The notes beneath the pieces are model-generated. The model was not told where the DNA came from. It made no database searches and was given only the letters and a program-made list of their open reading frames with translations. The position numbers and the translations under genes were made by a program. Positions 23,993 to 35,583 of a DNA stretch of 64,000 nt are shown here, one piece after another (the first letter of the stretch is position 1; each line of letters opens with the position of its first letter). The stretch comes from Hedera helix. Its lineage: Eukaryota > Streptophyta > Magnoliopsida > Apiales > Araliaceae. Location of the stretch: NCBI GenBank assembly GCA_947179155.2, contig OX359264.1, positions 50,107,702-50,171,701 of the forward strand. Direction: 5' to 3'.

Positions 23993-24180
23993 GAATAACC
24001 TTACGGAGCGGATTGCCGCCTGTTGGTGAATAACCTTTCGTATTCATTCATTATTAATCTCTGAGAATAACCTTACGGAGCGGATTGCCGCCTGTTTGGT
24101 GAATAACTCTTTGTACTCAAATTCTATTAAATTGTGGGAATAACCTTACGGAGCGGATTGCCGCCTGTTGGTGAATAACC
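23993..24180 (+). repeat. Triple 41-bp repeat in E LTR 1
   Basis: Three near-perfect copies of 'ataaccttacggagcggatt' plus 'gccgcctgttggtgaataac', starting near 23993, 24066 and 24139 (period ~73). The same triplet is in E LTR 2 at 31721-31908. I did not find it in the T1 LTRs. Confidence 0.85.
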
Positions 24181-25366
24181 CTTTGTATTAATTTCCTTCA
24201 CCTTTTGTTAATCAAACCTGCTACGGTAAGGGATATTATTTTCTTTCATACTCCTAAATCGAAATTTATTATGGAACTATTGCTTCTATAATTCCTGAAA
24301 ATATTATATGTTCCATAATAGTTGAACTTCATTATTTCAACTGAACCTTCCTATTTACGTGAACCTTTCTATTGAATTGTAACCGTTATTCTGAACTGTG
24401 GATCTTGAATTTCACTCCACATCATGTTGACAATTTGGACATTATTTGAATCTGTACAAAGTAAACTTCCGATACTTATTGTTATCCTATTTCTTCTGTT
24501 CATCATTTATATCATTCTAATCGTCCAAAAATCAAGCTGTTGTGAATATCTGTGGCCGGGGGCACAGATGTGATATATTTGTTGAACAGATGATAGGTTA
24601 AAGGCGATATAATAGGTTAAAGGCGATACATCTGTTCGGTGTCTTTTATGGCACGTGGTGAATGTTCTCTTTGGCCCGTAGTGCAAAGATGAACTGTTGT
24701 TTGGTATGATTATGACCAAAGGCTGAATCTGGTATAATCATGACCGTTGGTGCTATATTGAATATCTTTGGCCCGTAGTACAAAGATGAACTGTTGATGT
24801 GCATGATTATGATCAGGAACTGTGAATTTGTATTATCTTGACTAATGATATTTCAGATGATAAAAGTTGATGATGTTTTTCCTAAAAAGAGAACCGAGTG
24901 GACATTATAGTCTGCATTATTCTTCTAATAGATTACTTATTCCGCTGCTATTATTTATCTGAACGTTGTTTAAGAATTTAACTGCAGTTTTTGATATAAA
25001 CCTTGTAGTCTATTGTATTCTATCAAGAACTCAACTGTTGAAGACTAATGATAATTTATTCGTCATTATCTTAGTCATGATATTCTTTACTGGGCTATTT
25101 GAGCTCACCCTTTCTTTTGTTCCATTGTTTTTCAACAGGAGATGAAAACATAACAGGGTCTAGCCGGGGAATGGAGTGAGGGTCCGAGGAATAGTTATCA
25201 TAGTCTTCACGTTTTGTAAAATAGTGTGGCAATAATAGTGAAGACTTAGTTGTGTATTATTATACACTGTATTGTTGTACGTTGTGCTTTGTTGTAATAA
25301 TTTTGTTGTAGTATTTTGACGACTCAAGTTTGGGCTGTGTGGGCTCAGATTTGGGGGCGTCACAGT

Positions 25367-25378
25367 TGGCATCAGAGC
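25367..25378 (+). other. Primer-binding site of E (initiator tRNA-Met type)
   Basis: TGGCATCAGAGC lies three bases after the LTR end and matches the usual plant TGGTATCAGAGC complement of the initiator Met tRNA 3' end at 11 of 12 positions. The same site is at 33095-33106 after LTR 2. Confidence 0.85.
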
Positions 25379-25563
25379 TTAGGGATATGGTCTTTAATGG
25401 AGATCTGGGGTAGAACTAGGAAGGGAGAGACGAATAGAATCAGTCACTAGTGTGTCCTACCTAAAATAGATTTTATTATCTAATGAGTCGATTTGAATGT
25501 AGGAACATGAAGTGATGAGTCAGTTTATTTGAACTAACATTTATTTTGTGACCACAGTTAAGT

Positions 25564-28500
25564 ATGGCATCTGAAAATCAAGAGGTTAACTATGGAATAC
25601 CCGAAGCAAATGTAGCCGAGAATCAAGAGGCCCCAAACAATCCTCCTGCCAACTCAGGAAATAATGTTCCTGATAACATGATGAACGATGGATTCTTTAG
25701 GAATTTCATGCAGTTCATACAGAATCAAGGAAGAGGAAATCCAGTCAATAATAACGGTAGAAACGCTGGCAATTTGAGGATGGTCACTGTTAAGCAATTT
25801 AAAGAATTAGGACCACCTGAATTCCACGGGAAGCCTGACCCACTCAAAGCGGAGGCATGGCTGAAGCAGACGACAAAAATACTTGATGTCTTATAATGCG
25901 CTGATGATCAGAAGGTGCCATTTGCCACTTTTATGTTACGAGGTGAGGCGGACCATTGGTGGGAAGCGGTAAAACGTATCCAACCTTCAGCACTCGAAAT
26001 GTCTTGGACAGAATTCGAAGAACTGTTTAACGAGAAGTACTTCCCAGAAAGCATCCGCCATATGAAGGAAGTGGAATTCATTAAGCTGGAGCAGGGAAAC
26101 ATGACAGTTTCTCAATATGAAGCTAAGTTTGCTGAACTGTCTCGTTTTGCGACTCATCTTGTGGATGACGAAGCACGAATGAGTCGGATGTTCCTAAGAG
26201 GTTTGAGATTCAAAATTCGTCAACAACTTAGCTCTCATAAATTTAGTTTGTATTCAGATGTTGTAGATAGGGCTCAAAGGGTGGAGCAAACAGATGAAAC
26301 ATTGCAGCCAAGAGTTAATGATCAGCATAGAGAAAGGAGTGACAACAACCACAGGAACGAGAACCATCGAGGAGGTAACCAACACTTCGGTGGTAATTCC
26401 ATACCAAATAACAGAAGAGGAGAATCTAGTGGGAACAATTTCAAAAGAAAGAGATTCCATAATAATTATGGAAGGGCACCAGCACCAGTACCAACACCAG
26501 CACCGACCCCAGTTTCAAGGGGAGAAGATCGACCACCAGTGAGATGCTATAGGTGTGGTCAGGAAGGTCACATCAGCCTAAACTGTACACTGCAGTCCAA
26601 AAAGTGCTACAGTTGTGGGAAAGAGGGTCATCTTGCGCGATTTTGTCCTGCCACAAAATCAAGTCCAGCTGCAATGATGATACCAAAAGCTAGCGCGGAT
26701 AAGGGAAAATCTGTAGTTCAAGGGAGAGCTTTTGTTGTGACATCCCAAATGGCGCGAAACTCGAACGAGGTGATAACCGGTAAGCTATTCATAAATTCTC
26801 GTGAAGTCTACGCTTTGTTAGATACTGGCTCTACCCATTCTTTTATCTCACCTGCATGTGCTCAGCGTTTAAACTTAACTCCTGAAAACTTGGACTTTGA
26901 CTTATCAGTTGAAACCCCATTAGGAGAAATGACCATTACATCTACTGTCTATAAATCTTGCCTAGTTCAAATCAACAACCTCACATTATCTGTTGACCTT
27001 ATTTCTTTGGAGATGCGTGAATTTGATGTGATTTTAGGAATTGATTGGTTGACTACCCATCATGCTAAAATTGATTGTTTTCATAAGATTATTAGTTTTC
27101 ATATTCCAAATCAACCTGTCATGCAAATTCAAGCAACTAAACCATTGAAATCTATAACTGTTATTTCTAGCCATAAAGCCATTCGTTTATTGAAAAACGG
27201 ATGTCAAGCCTTTTTAGCTCATGTCACTGATTTGAACAAAAATACGTCAAACTTGAATGATATTCCCATTGTTAATGAGTTTCCTGACGTTTTTCCTGAA
27301 GAACTTCCTGGCTTACCCCCAAACCGTGAAATTGATTTTTATATTGATCTTGAACCCGGTACCAAGCCCATTTCCAAAGCTCCCTACCGAATGGCTCCCA
27401 TTGAACTTCAAGAGTTAAAAGTCCAACTACAGGAATTGTTGGATACCGGTTTCATTCGTCCGAGTGCATCACCTTGGGGTGCTCCTGTTCTATTTGTGAA
27501 GAAGAAAGACGGGAGTATGAGATTGTGCATTGACTACCGAGAATTGAACCATGTCACCATCAAGAACAGGTACCCGTTACCTCGGATTGATGACATGTTT
27601 GATCAATTGCAAGGCGCTCAACATTTCTCAAAGATTGATCTCCGTTCTGGATATCATCAGTTAAAGGTTAAAGCTGAGGACATTCCAAAGACTGCTTTCA
27701 GAACTCGTTATGGGCATTATGAGTTCTTAGTCATGCCTTTTGGACTAACTAATGCTCCTGCAGCTTTCATGGACATGATGAACCGGATATTCAAGGAACA
27801 TTTGGATCATTTTGTGGTTGTCTTTATTGATGACATCCTCATATACTCCAAGAGTCGCGAGGATCATGAACAACACCTGAGATTGATACTACAAAAGCTC
27901 CGTGAAAACAAATTATATGCCAAGTTGAAGAAATGTGAGTTCTGGCTTGAGGAGGTCGCGTTTCTTGGGCATGTGATTTCTAGTCAAGGAATATCAGTCG
28001 ATCCTGCGAAGATTGAAACGGTACTAAATTGGGAACAACCCAAAACAGTAACCGAAGTCCGAAGTTTTCTGGGTCTAGCTGGTTATTATCGGAGATTCGT
28101 AGAAGGATTTTCTCGAATCGCCACTCCATTAACGCAGCTTACTCGGAAAAGCACAAAATTCATATGGAGCGAGGAATGCGAGAAAAGTTTCCAAGAACTC
28201 AAGAAGAGACTGGTTTCAGCTCCTGTTCTGACCATACCATCAGGATCAGGAGAATTTGTTATCTACAGCGATGCTTCTGGCAAAGGTCTAGGCTGTGTCC
28301 TTATGCAACATGGAAAGGTTATAGCCTACGCCTCTCGACAACTCAAAGATTATGAGAAAAATTATCCTACTCATGATCTAGAGTTGGCAGCAGTCGTTTT
28401 CGCGTTGAAGATCTGGAGACACTACTTGTACGGAGAAAAAGTGGATATCTATACGGATCATAAAAGTCTCAAGTATTTCTTCACCCAGAAGGAACTCAAC

Positions 28501-30210
28501 ATGCGACAACGACGTTGGCTTGAGCTGTTAAAGGATTATGACCACACAATCCAGTATCACCCGGGAAAGGCGAACGTTGTAGCTGACGCTTTGAGCAGAA
28601 AATCTTATGCAAGTACAAGTGCACTGCTGACAACACAAAAGTGTATTTTGTACGACTTGCAAAAGATGGAGATAGAGCTAAAGACACCAGGGACCCACTC
28701 GAAGATTGCTCACGTGCGAGTAGAACCAACTTTAATCGATAAAATTAAAGCTGCTCAAGCTACCGATCCGGAACTGATAAACATGATAAAGAAAGTACAA
28801 GAAGGTGCCATTCCCGAAGCAAGAATCGACGAGAAAGGAATACTTCGAGTCAACTCTCGACTCTGTGTTCCTAACGATCCTGAATTAAAGCATAAAATCA
28901 TGATGGAGGCACACAACACGCCGTTTGCAATTCACCCAGGAGGTACCAAGATGTATCGAGATCTTCGACATACATTTTGGTGGAACAATATGAAAAGAGA
29001 GATTGCGGAGTTTATCTCAAGGTGCCTAACTTGTCAACGTGTCAAGGCAGAACATCAAGTTCCTAAAGGTCCATTACAATCACTTGAAGTTCCCGAATGG
29101 AAGTGGGAACACATCAATATGGACTTCGTGACGGGTCTTCCAAAAGTTTCTCAAGGCTTAGATGCAATTTGGGTGATCGTAGATAGATTGACCAAATCTG
29201 CTCATTTCTTGCCTATACGAGAAAAATTTTCACTTGAACGTCTTGCCGGTATGTACATAAATGAGATCGTGAGATTGCATGGCATGCCAGTTTCCATAGT
29301 TTCTGATCGAGATCCTAGATTCACTTCACGCTTTTGGATCAGTCTACAAAAAGCTATGGGCACTGAACTACGTTTTAGTTCTGCATACCATCCTCAAACG
29401 GACGGACAATCGGAAAGGACGATCCAGACCCTCGAAGATCTTTTGAGACTTTGTGTATTAGACTTCAAAGGAAGTTGGGATAAGTACTTGCCGTTGGTGG
29501 AATTTTCTTACAACAACAGTTACCAAGCAAGCATAGGCATGGCTCCATTCGAGGCATTGTATGGAAGGAAGTGTCGCTCTCCAATATGTTGGAATGAGGT
29601 AGGAGAAGCAAAATTGTTGGGACCCGAGTTGGTACGCTTGACGACCGAAAAGATCCAAATGATCCGACAACGAATACAGACCGCACAAGAACGACAAAAG
29701 AGTTATGCTGATCTTCATCGGAGAGACGAAAATTTCAACGTCGGAGATCATGTATTCTTACGTGTTTCTCCATGGAAAGGGGTTACGAGATTCGGAAAGA
29801 GAGGAAAGCTCAACCCTCGATTTATTGGCCCATTTGAAATCCTCGATCGAATAGGAACCGTAGCCTACAGACTAGCCCTACCACCAAGTATGTCTCGCAT
29901 CCATAACGTTTTTCACATATCTATGTTACGTAAATATGTGAAGGACCCAAACCACGTCATTGAGTTAGAACCAGACGTTATAGCAGAGGATTTAACATAC
30001 GAGGAAGTACCTGTTAAGATCCTGGATAAGAAGGAGCAGATCCTACGCTCAAAGGTTATACCTCAAGTTAAGGTTTTATGGAGGAACCAAGATACTGAGG
30101 AAATGACCTGGGAGCTAGAATCTGAGATGAAATCTAAGTATCCTTACCTCTTCGATATGTCAGGTACGTCAATTTCGGGGACGAAATTTCATAAGGAGGG
30201 GAGGTTGTAA
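25564..30210 (+). CDS. E gag-pol polyprotein with one in-frame stop
   Basis: This encodes the proteins for particle formation, reverse transcription and integration of element E. One frame of 1549 codons starts at 25564 (first ATG of the frame, matching the family start) and is broken only by TAA at codon 111 (25894-25896). Domains in order: gag core (codons ~70-250); two zinc knuckles CX2CX4HX4C (first Cys at codons 328 and 348); protease DTGS (codon 420); reverse transcriptase with FIDD (Asp codons 756-757); RNase H (Asp codon 903); integrase HHCC finger (~1115-1165); catalytic Asp 1187, Asp 1248 and Glu 1284 (D-D-35-E intact); and a C-terminal chromodomain-like segment ('KILD...VKVLWRN...TWE', ~1470-1540). 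The final TAA overlaps the start of LTR 2. Motifs place it in the Tekay/Del chromovirus branch. The stop means gag and pol would need readthrough or an internal start at codon 118. Confidence 0.9.
30193..30205 (+). other. Polypurine tract of E
   Basis: AAGGAGGGGAGG sits directly before LTR 2 and is the expected plus-strand primer. The upstream 'ggggacgaaatttc' phrase is shared with T1. Confidence 0.8.
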
Positions 30211-33092
30211 GACCCCGAATTTTATGAAATACAAAATTTAATTTTTCTTCATATATATATTTTTTTGAAACAGTAAGTGGTTAAATCGATAAAGTTAAAA
30301 GTTAAGGATGTTATGTGCAAATTTTATTTTGTCGGACAATATTCGCTTTGTCGGGGAATATTCGTTTGGTCGGGGAATATTCGTGCCGTACGACGGCGCC
30401 GAAATAATAAATTATTGGTGGACCCCACAACGGAATATTTGTCGGATATAGAAAACGACAGAAGTAACCTTTTTAAATAAAAATAGTCAACGGAACTGTT
30501 AAAATACCGGTGATAAAAGAATAGTAGCATACGGTAGTTTATGGTATTTTCTGTAGCACACGGTACTCTACAGTAACACACGGTATTGCATAGTGTCTCA
30601 TATTATTGGTCTGATAGTTGACACCGTAACTGTTACGCATCATTTCATCGATAATTGTCACTGCATAATATTTTATATTATCAATTCAATAATTGTTGTT
30701 ACACAGTATTTTGCATTATTGATTTAATAATTGTCATTACACTGTATTTTATATCATTGAGTCAATAATTGTTGTTGCACTGTTTTTAAAATTATTGAAC
30801 CTAATAATTGTCACAGTAACATATGCACAGTAATTCACATTATTGAATCAATAATTGTCATTACACAGTAACGTATGCTTTATTTTACATTATTGTTATC
30901 TCTATTATGATGTTATTTAAACAGTTGTATTTCATTAATTTATTGACTTGATATCTAAGAGCTAACTATACTGTATTTATAACAATTAGTCATAATAATT
31001 GAATTGATAAAGTTATTTGTTTATAATATAAAGTTAGGTGATTATTAGGTGATATGAAATGAATGGTGTAGATTAAAGTGTGAATTATTGTTGAATAATT
31101 GAATTGATTTGTTTATAATATAAAGTTAGGTGATTATTAGGTGATATGAAATGAATGGTGTAGATTAAAGTGTGAATTATTGTTGAATAATTAAATTGAT
31201 TTGTTTATAATATAAAGTTAGGTGATATGAAATGAATGGTGTAGATTAAAGATAATATAATATTTGAAATGGATGGTGTAGATTAAAAGATGATCTTTAA
31301 ATGAATGGTTTAGATTAAATGAATGATAAGATTTTTGGCTATAAATAGAAGCCTTAACTTAAGGATTTTTCATAAACTTCCTTACTTGTTCTTTCTTTCT
31401 CTCTCTAAATACTTCTTGTGAAAGTTCTCTCTAAGTGTGCATAAGTCATCTTGAGTATTTGTGAAGATCTATAAGTATACGTGTACTGTTCAAGTTAATC
31501 AACCTCATTTAAATCAATATCCAGTCACGTGTTACGGTAAGGGATGTCATTTTTTTTTTCATACTCTCAAATTTACTACTCGTAAGGGATACCATCTTTT
31601 TCATCTTCCATTATTCAAACGTACTATGGTAAGGGATTATCATTATTTGATTCTCGATAATAATATTGTTTCTTCCTTACTCATAAGACGTGTCTTTTAT
31701 TTCCATATATTAAATTGTGGGAATAACCTTACGGAGCGGATTGCCGCCTGTTGGTGAATAACCTTTCGTATTCATTCATTATTAATCTCTGAGAATAACC
31801 TTACGGAGCGGATTGCCGCCTGTTTGGTGAATAACTCTTTGTACTCAAATTCTATTAAATTGTGGGAATAACCTTACGGAGCGGATTGCCGCCTGTTGGT
31901 GAATAACCCTTTGTATTAATTTCCTTCACCTTTTGTTAATCAAACCTGCTACGGTAAGGGATATTATTTTCTTTCATACTCCTAAATCGAAATTTATTAT
32001 GGAACTATTGCTTCTATAATTCCTGAAAATATTATATGTTCCATAATAGTTGAACTTCATTATTTCAACTGAACCTTCCTATTTACGTGAACCTTTCTAT
32101 TGAATTGTAACCGTTATTCTGAACTGTGGATCTTGAATTTCACTCCACATCATGTTGACAATTTGGACATTATTTGAATCTGTACAAAGTAAACTTCCGA
32201 TACTTATTGTTATCCTATTTCTTCTGTTCATCATTTATATCATTCTAATCGTCCAAAAATCAAGCTGTTGTGAATATCTGTGGCCGGGGGCACAGATGTG
32301 ATATATTTGTTGAACAGATGATAGGTTAAAGGCGATATAATAGGTTAAAGGCGATACATCTGTTCGGTGTCTTTTATGGCACGTGGTGAATGTTCTCTTT
32401 GGCCCGTAGTGCAAAGATGAACTGTTGTTTGGTATGATTATGACCAAAGGCTGAATCTGGTATAATCATGACCGTTGGTGCTATATTGAATATCTTTGGC
32501 CCGTAGTACAAAGATGAACTGTTGATGTGCATGATTATGATCAGGAACTGTGAATTTGTATTATCTTGACTAATGATATTTCAGATGATAAAAGTTGATG
32601 ATGTTTTTCCTAAAAAGAGAACCGAGTGGACATTATAGTCTGCATTATTCTTCTAATAGATTACTTATTCCGCTGCTATTATTTATCTGAACGTTGTTTA
32701 AGAATTTAACTGCAGTTTTTGATATAAACCTTGTAGTCTATTGTATTCTATCAAGAACTCAACTGTTAAAGACTAATGATAATTTATTCGTCATTATCTT
32801 AGTCATGATATTCTTTACTGGGCTATTTGAGCTCACCCTTTCTTTTGTTCCATTGTTTTTCAACAGGAGATGAAAACATAACAGGGTCTAGCCGGGGAAT
32901 GGAGTGAGGGTCCGAGGAATAGTTATCATAGTCTTCACGTTTTGTAAAATAGTGTGGCAATAATAGTGAAGACTTAGTTGTGTATTATTATACACTGTAT
33001 TGTTGTACGTTGTGCTTTGTTGTAATAATTTTGTTGTAGTATTTTGACGACTCAAGTTTGGGCTGTGTGGGCCCAGATTTGGGGGCGTCACA
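30206..33092 (+). repeat. E LTR 2 (2887 bp)
   Basis: Nearly identical to LTR 1. It differs by about five single-base changes that I noticed and by one extra 45-bp copy of 'gttaggtgatatgaaatgaa...' at about 31208-31255. TATA box at 31340-31348. It is followed by a second primer-binding site and internal domain rather than by host sequence. Confidence 0.9.
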
Positions 33093-33291
33093 GTTGGCAT
33101 CAGAGCTTAGGGATATGGTCTTTAATGGAGATCTGGGGTAGAACTAGGAAGGGAGAGACGAATAGAATCAGTCACTAGTGTGTCCTACCTAAAATAGATT
33201 TTATTATCTAATGAGTCGATTTGAATGTAGGAACATGAAGTGATGAGTCAGTTTATTTGAACTAACATTTATTTTGTGACCACAGTTAAGT

Positions 33292-34554
33292 ATGGCATCT
33301 GAAAATCAAGAGGTTAACTATGGAATACCCGAAGCAAATGTAGCCGAGAATCAAGAGGCCCCAAACAATCCTCCTGCCAACTCAGGAAATAATGTTCCTG
33401 ATAACATGATGAACGATGGATTCTTTAGGAATTTCATGCAGTTCATACAGAATCAAGGAAGAGGAAATCCAGTCAATAATAACGGTAGAAACGCTGGCAA
33501 TTTGAGGATGGTCACTGTTAAGCAATTTAAAGAATTAGGACCACCTGAATTCCACGGGAAGCCTGACCCACTCAAAGCGGAGACATGGCTGAAGCAGACG
33601 ACAAAAATACTTGATGTCTTATAATGCGCTGATGATCAGAAGGTGCCATTTGCCACTTTTATGTTACGAGGTGAGGCGGACCATTGGTGGGAAGCGGTAA
33701 AACGTATCCAACCTTCAGCACTCGAAATGTCTTGGACAGAATTCGAAGAACTGTTTAACGAGAAGTACTTCCCAGAAAGCATCCGCCATATGAAGGAAGT
33801 GGAATTCATTAAGCTGGAGCAGGGAAACATGACAGTTTCTCAATATGAAGCTAAGTTTGCTGAACTGTCTCGTTTTGCGACTCATCTTGTGGATGACGAA
33901 GCACGAATGAGTCGGATGTTCCTAAGAGGTTTGAGATTCAAAATTCGTCAACAACTTAGCTCTCATAAATTTAGTTTGTATTCAGATGTTGTAGATAGGG
34001 CTCAAAGGGTGGAGCAAACAGATGAAACATTGCAGCCAAGAGTTAATGATCAGCATAGAGAAAGGAGTGACAACAACCACAGGAACGAGAACCATCGAGG
34101 AGGTAACCAACACTTCGGTGGTAATTCCATACCAAATAACAGAAGAGGAGAATCTAGTGGGAACAATTTCAAAAGAAAGAGATTCCATAATAATTATGGA
34201 AGGGCACCAGCACCAGTACCAACACCAGCACCGACCCCAGTTTCAAGGGGAGAAGATCGACCACCAGTGAGATGCTATAGGTGTGGTCAGGAAGGTCACA
34301 TCAGCCCAAACTGTACACTGCAGTCCAAAAAGTGCTACAGTTGTGGGAAAGAGGGTCATCTTGCGCGATTTTGTCCTGCCACAAAATCAAGTCCAGCTGC
34401 AATGATGATACCAAAAGCTAGCGCGGATAAGGGAAAATCTGTAGTTCAAGGGAGAGCTTTTGTTGTGACATCCCAAATGGCGCGAAACTCGAACGAGGTG
34501 ATAACCGGTAAGCTATTCATAAATTCTCGTGAAGTCTACGCTTTGTTAGATACT
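33292..34554 (+). pseudogene. E second gag copy, truncated at protease
   Basis: A duplicate of 25564-26826 at an offset of 7728 bases, starting with the same ATG. It contains the same TAA at codon 111 (33622-33624) and both zinc knuckles (the first with Pro where copy 1 has Leu). It ends within the protease 'LLDT' motif. After 34554 the sequence is unrelated to E, and the frame closes a few codons later (TGA ending at 34566). Only two base differences from copy 1 were noticed. It can encode at most a partial Gag. Confidence 0.9.
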
Positions 34555-35583
34555 TTTCTGATTTGATCGATTTGCAGAGGCTTCCTTTTCGGTTACTCTG
34601 ATGAAGATTGAATTCTTGAATAGAATAGCTCCTGATCTGAGAATCGTGATATCTCTTGCCTTTTTGCTCAACGACCTTATGTGATCAACTCTACAAATAT
34701 CCTTGTTGACTTGATTGATCTGTAAAGGATCATCTCTTACTGATCATCGTAGAGTTTACTCAACTGTTAGACTGTTGATCGTAGAGTTTAATTTAAGGTC
34801 TCTTGTAAAGAACATAGTCTGTTTGGTCGTAGAGTCTTCTGGACCACAGTCATAGAGTCCCTTCTACGATTGGTTGCCTTGATCGTAGAGTCTTCTGAAT
34901 CACAATCGTAGAGTCCATTCTACGATTGGTTGCCTTGATCGTAGAGTCTTCTGAACCACAATCGTAGAGTCCATTTCAAATCATAGAGTTTCCTTGACAC
35001 AAATCGTAGAGTTCTTTCTACGATTTTATTACACCAACAGATCAACCTAACTGTTTTGAACTATCTAAGTCTTAGTACAACACAGAAGACTTTTATACAA
35101 TTAAAAAGAGATCAACCTAACAGTTTTGATCTTATCTAATACAGCCCTTGTACACTATTTCTTATCATCAAATTTAATCATTCAATGTTCAACATAAATG
35201 ATTGGGCTTAGCTAATTAATTAATTGCGCTAGTCGATTAGTAATTAATTACTAATTGGACTATTAAATAATATTGCTAATATTACACATTGTTCACATTA
35301 ATTAATACACATATTAATTAATTAACTCACTAACAATATTCAATTTAATTAAATATTTAATTAATAAATAGTTATCCATTCTCTTGATATTAACACCGTA
35401 GGGTTAGTCCACTAATTTAATTAGTCTATTAGTGACTCCCTTTAATTAAATCTAGAATTTAATCACATACTCACATAATCAATAATTCACACAAAAGGTT
35501 TAGATATCCTTACAAAACTAACTCATTAGAAATTAAATACTTTATTTAATTAATAATGACGTTTAAAATTTTCGGTCATTACA
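34555..35583 (-). repeat. LTR-B copy 1, second part
   Basis: The segment from ~35130 to 35583 matches the end of LTR-B copy 2 (41380-41844), including the terminal 'tcattaca'. It is followed by the target duplication GACAC (35584-35588). The part from 34555 to ~35130 has no match in the other two copies and contains a 56-bp tandem repeat, so it is either subfamily-specific LTR sequence or another inserted fragment. Confidence 0.75.
34824..35030. repeat. 56-bp tandem repeat with hairpin units
   Basis: Three good copies start near 34824, 34880 and 34936, with a decayed fourth. The core is 'gatcgtagagtcttctgaac'. Each unit carries AATCGTAGA - six bases - TCTACGATT or a close variant, a 9-bp inverted repeat. 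Confidence 0.85.

Larger units (their letters stand above)
22523..25364 (+). repeat. E LTR 1 (2842 bp)
   Basis: It runs from TGTAAGACCCCG to GGGGGCGTCACA. Near its 5' end are 20-bp-spaced GAAnnTTC dyads (22651-22699). A run of ~45-55-bp 'caataattgtcattacacag' units follows at 22925-23215. The TATA box is at 23612-23620, followed by 'ggtaagggatatcat'-type repeats and a triple 'accttacggagcggattgcc' repeat (23993-24180). The primer-binding site follows directly. Confidence 0.9.
22523..34554 (+). mobile_element. E: young Tekay-like element, LTR-internal-LTR-internal(truncated)
   Basis: Order: LTR 22523-25364, internal domain with gag-pol 25365-30205, LTR 30206-33092, then a second internal domain that repeats the first from its primer-binding site (33093) to the protease active site, where it stops at 34554. 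The two LTRs and the two internal segments are almost identical; about five substitutions and one 45-bp indel were noticed between the LTRs. This is the expected product of unequal recombination between two neighbouring copies, followed by deletion of the right end. The element sits in LTR-B copy 1. The right target duplication is lost with the deletion. The family is the same as T1. Confidence 0.9.

Noticed and set aside
23733..24029. 98-residue ORF repeated at 31461-31757
   Set aside because: It is duplicated only because both E LTRs contain it. It runs through tandem repeats and has no protein features.
23993..24180. Regularly spaced repeats as a possible CRISPR-like array
   Set aside because: Only three units, spacers of ordinary LTR sequence, eukaryotic context and no cas genes. 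It is an LTR-internal tandem repeat.
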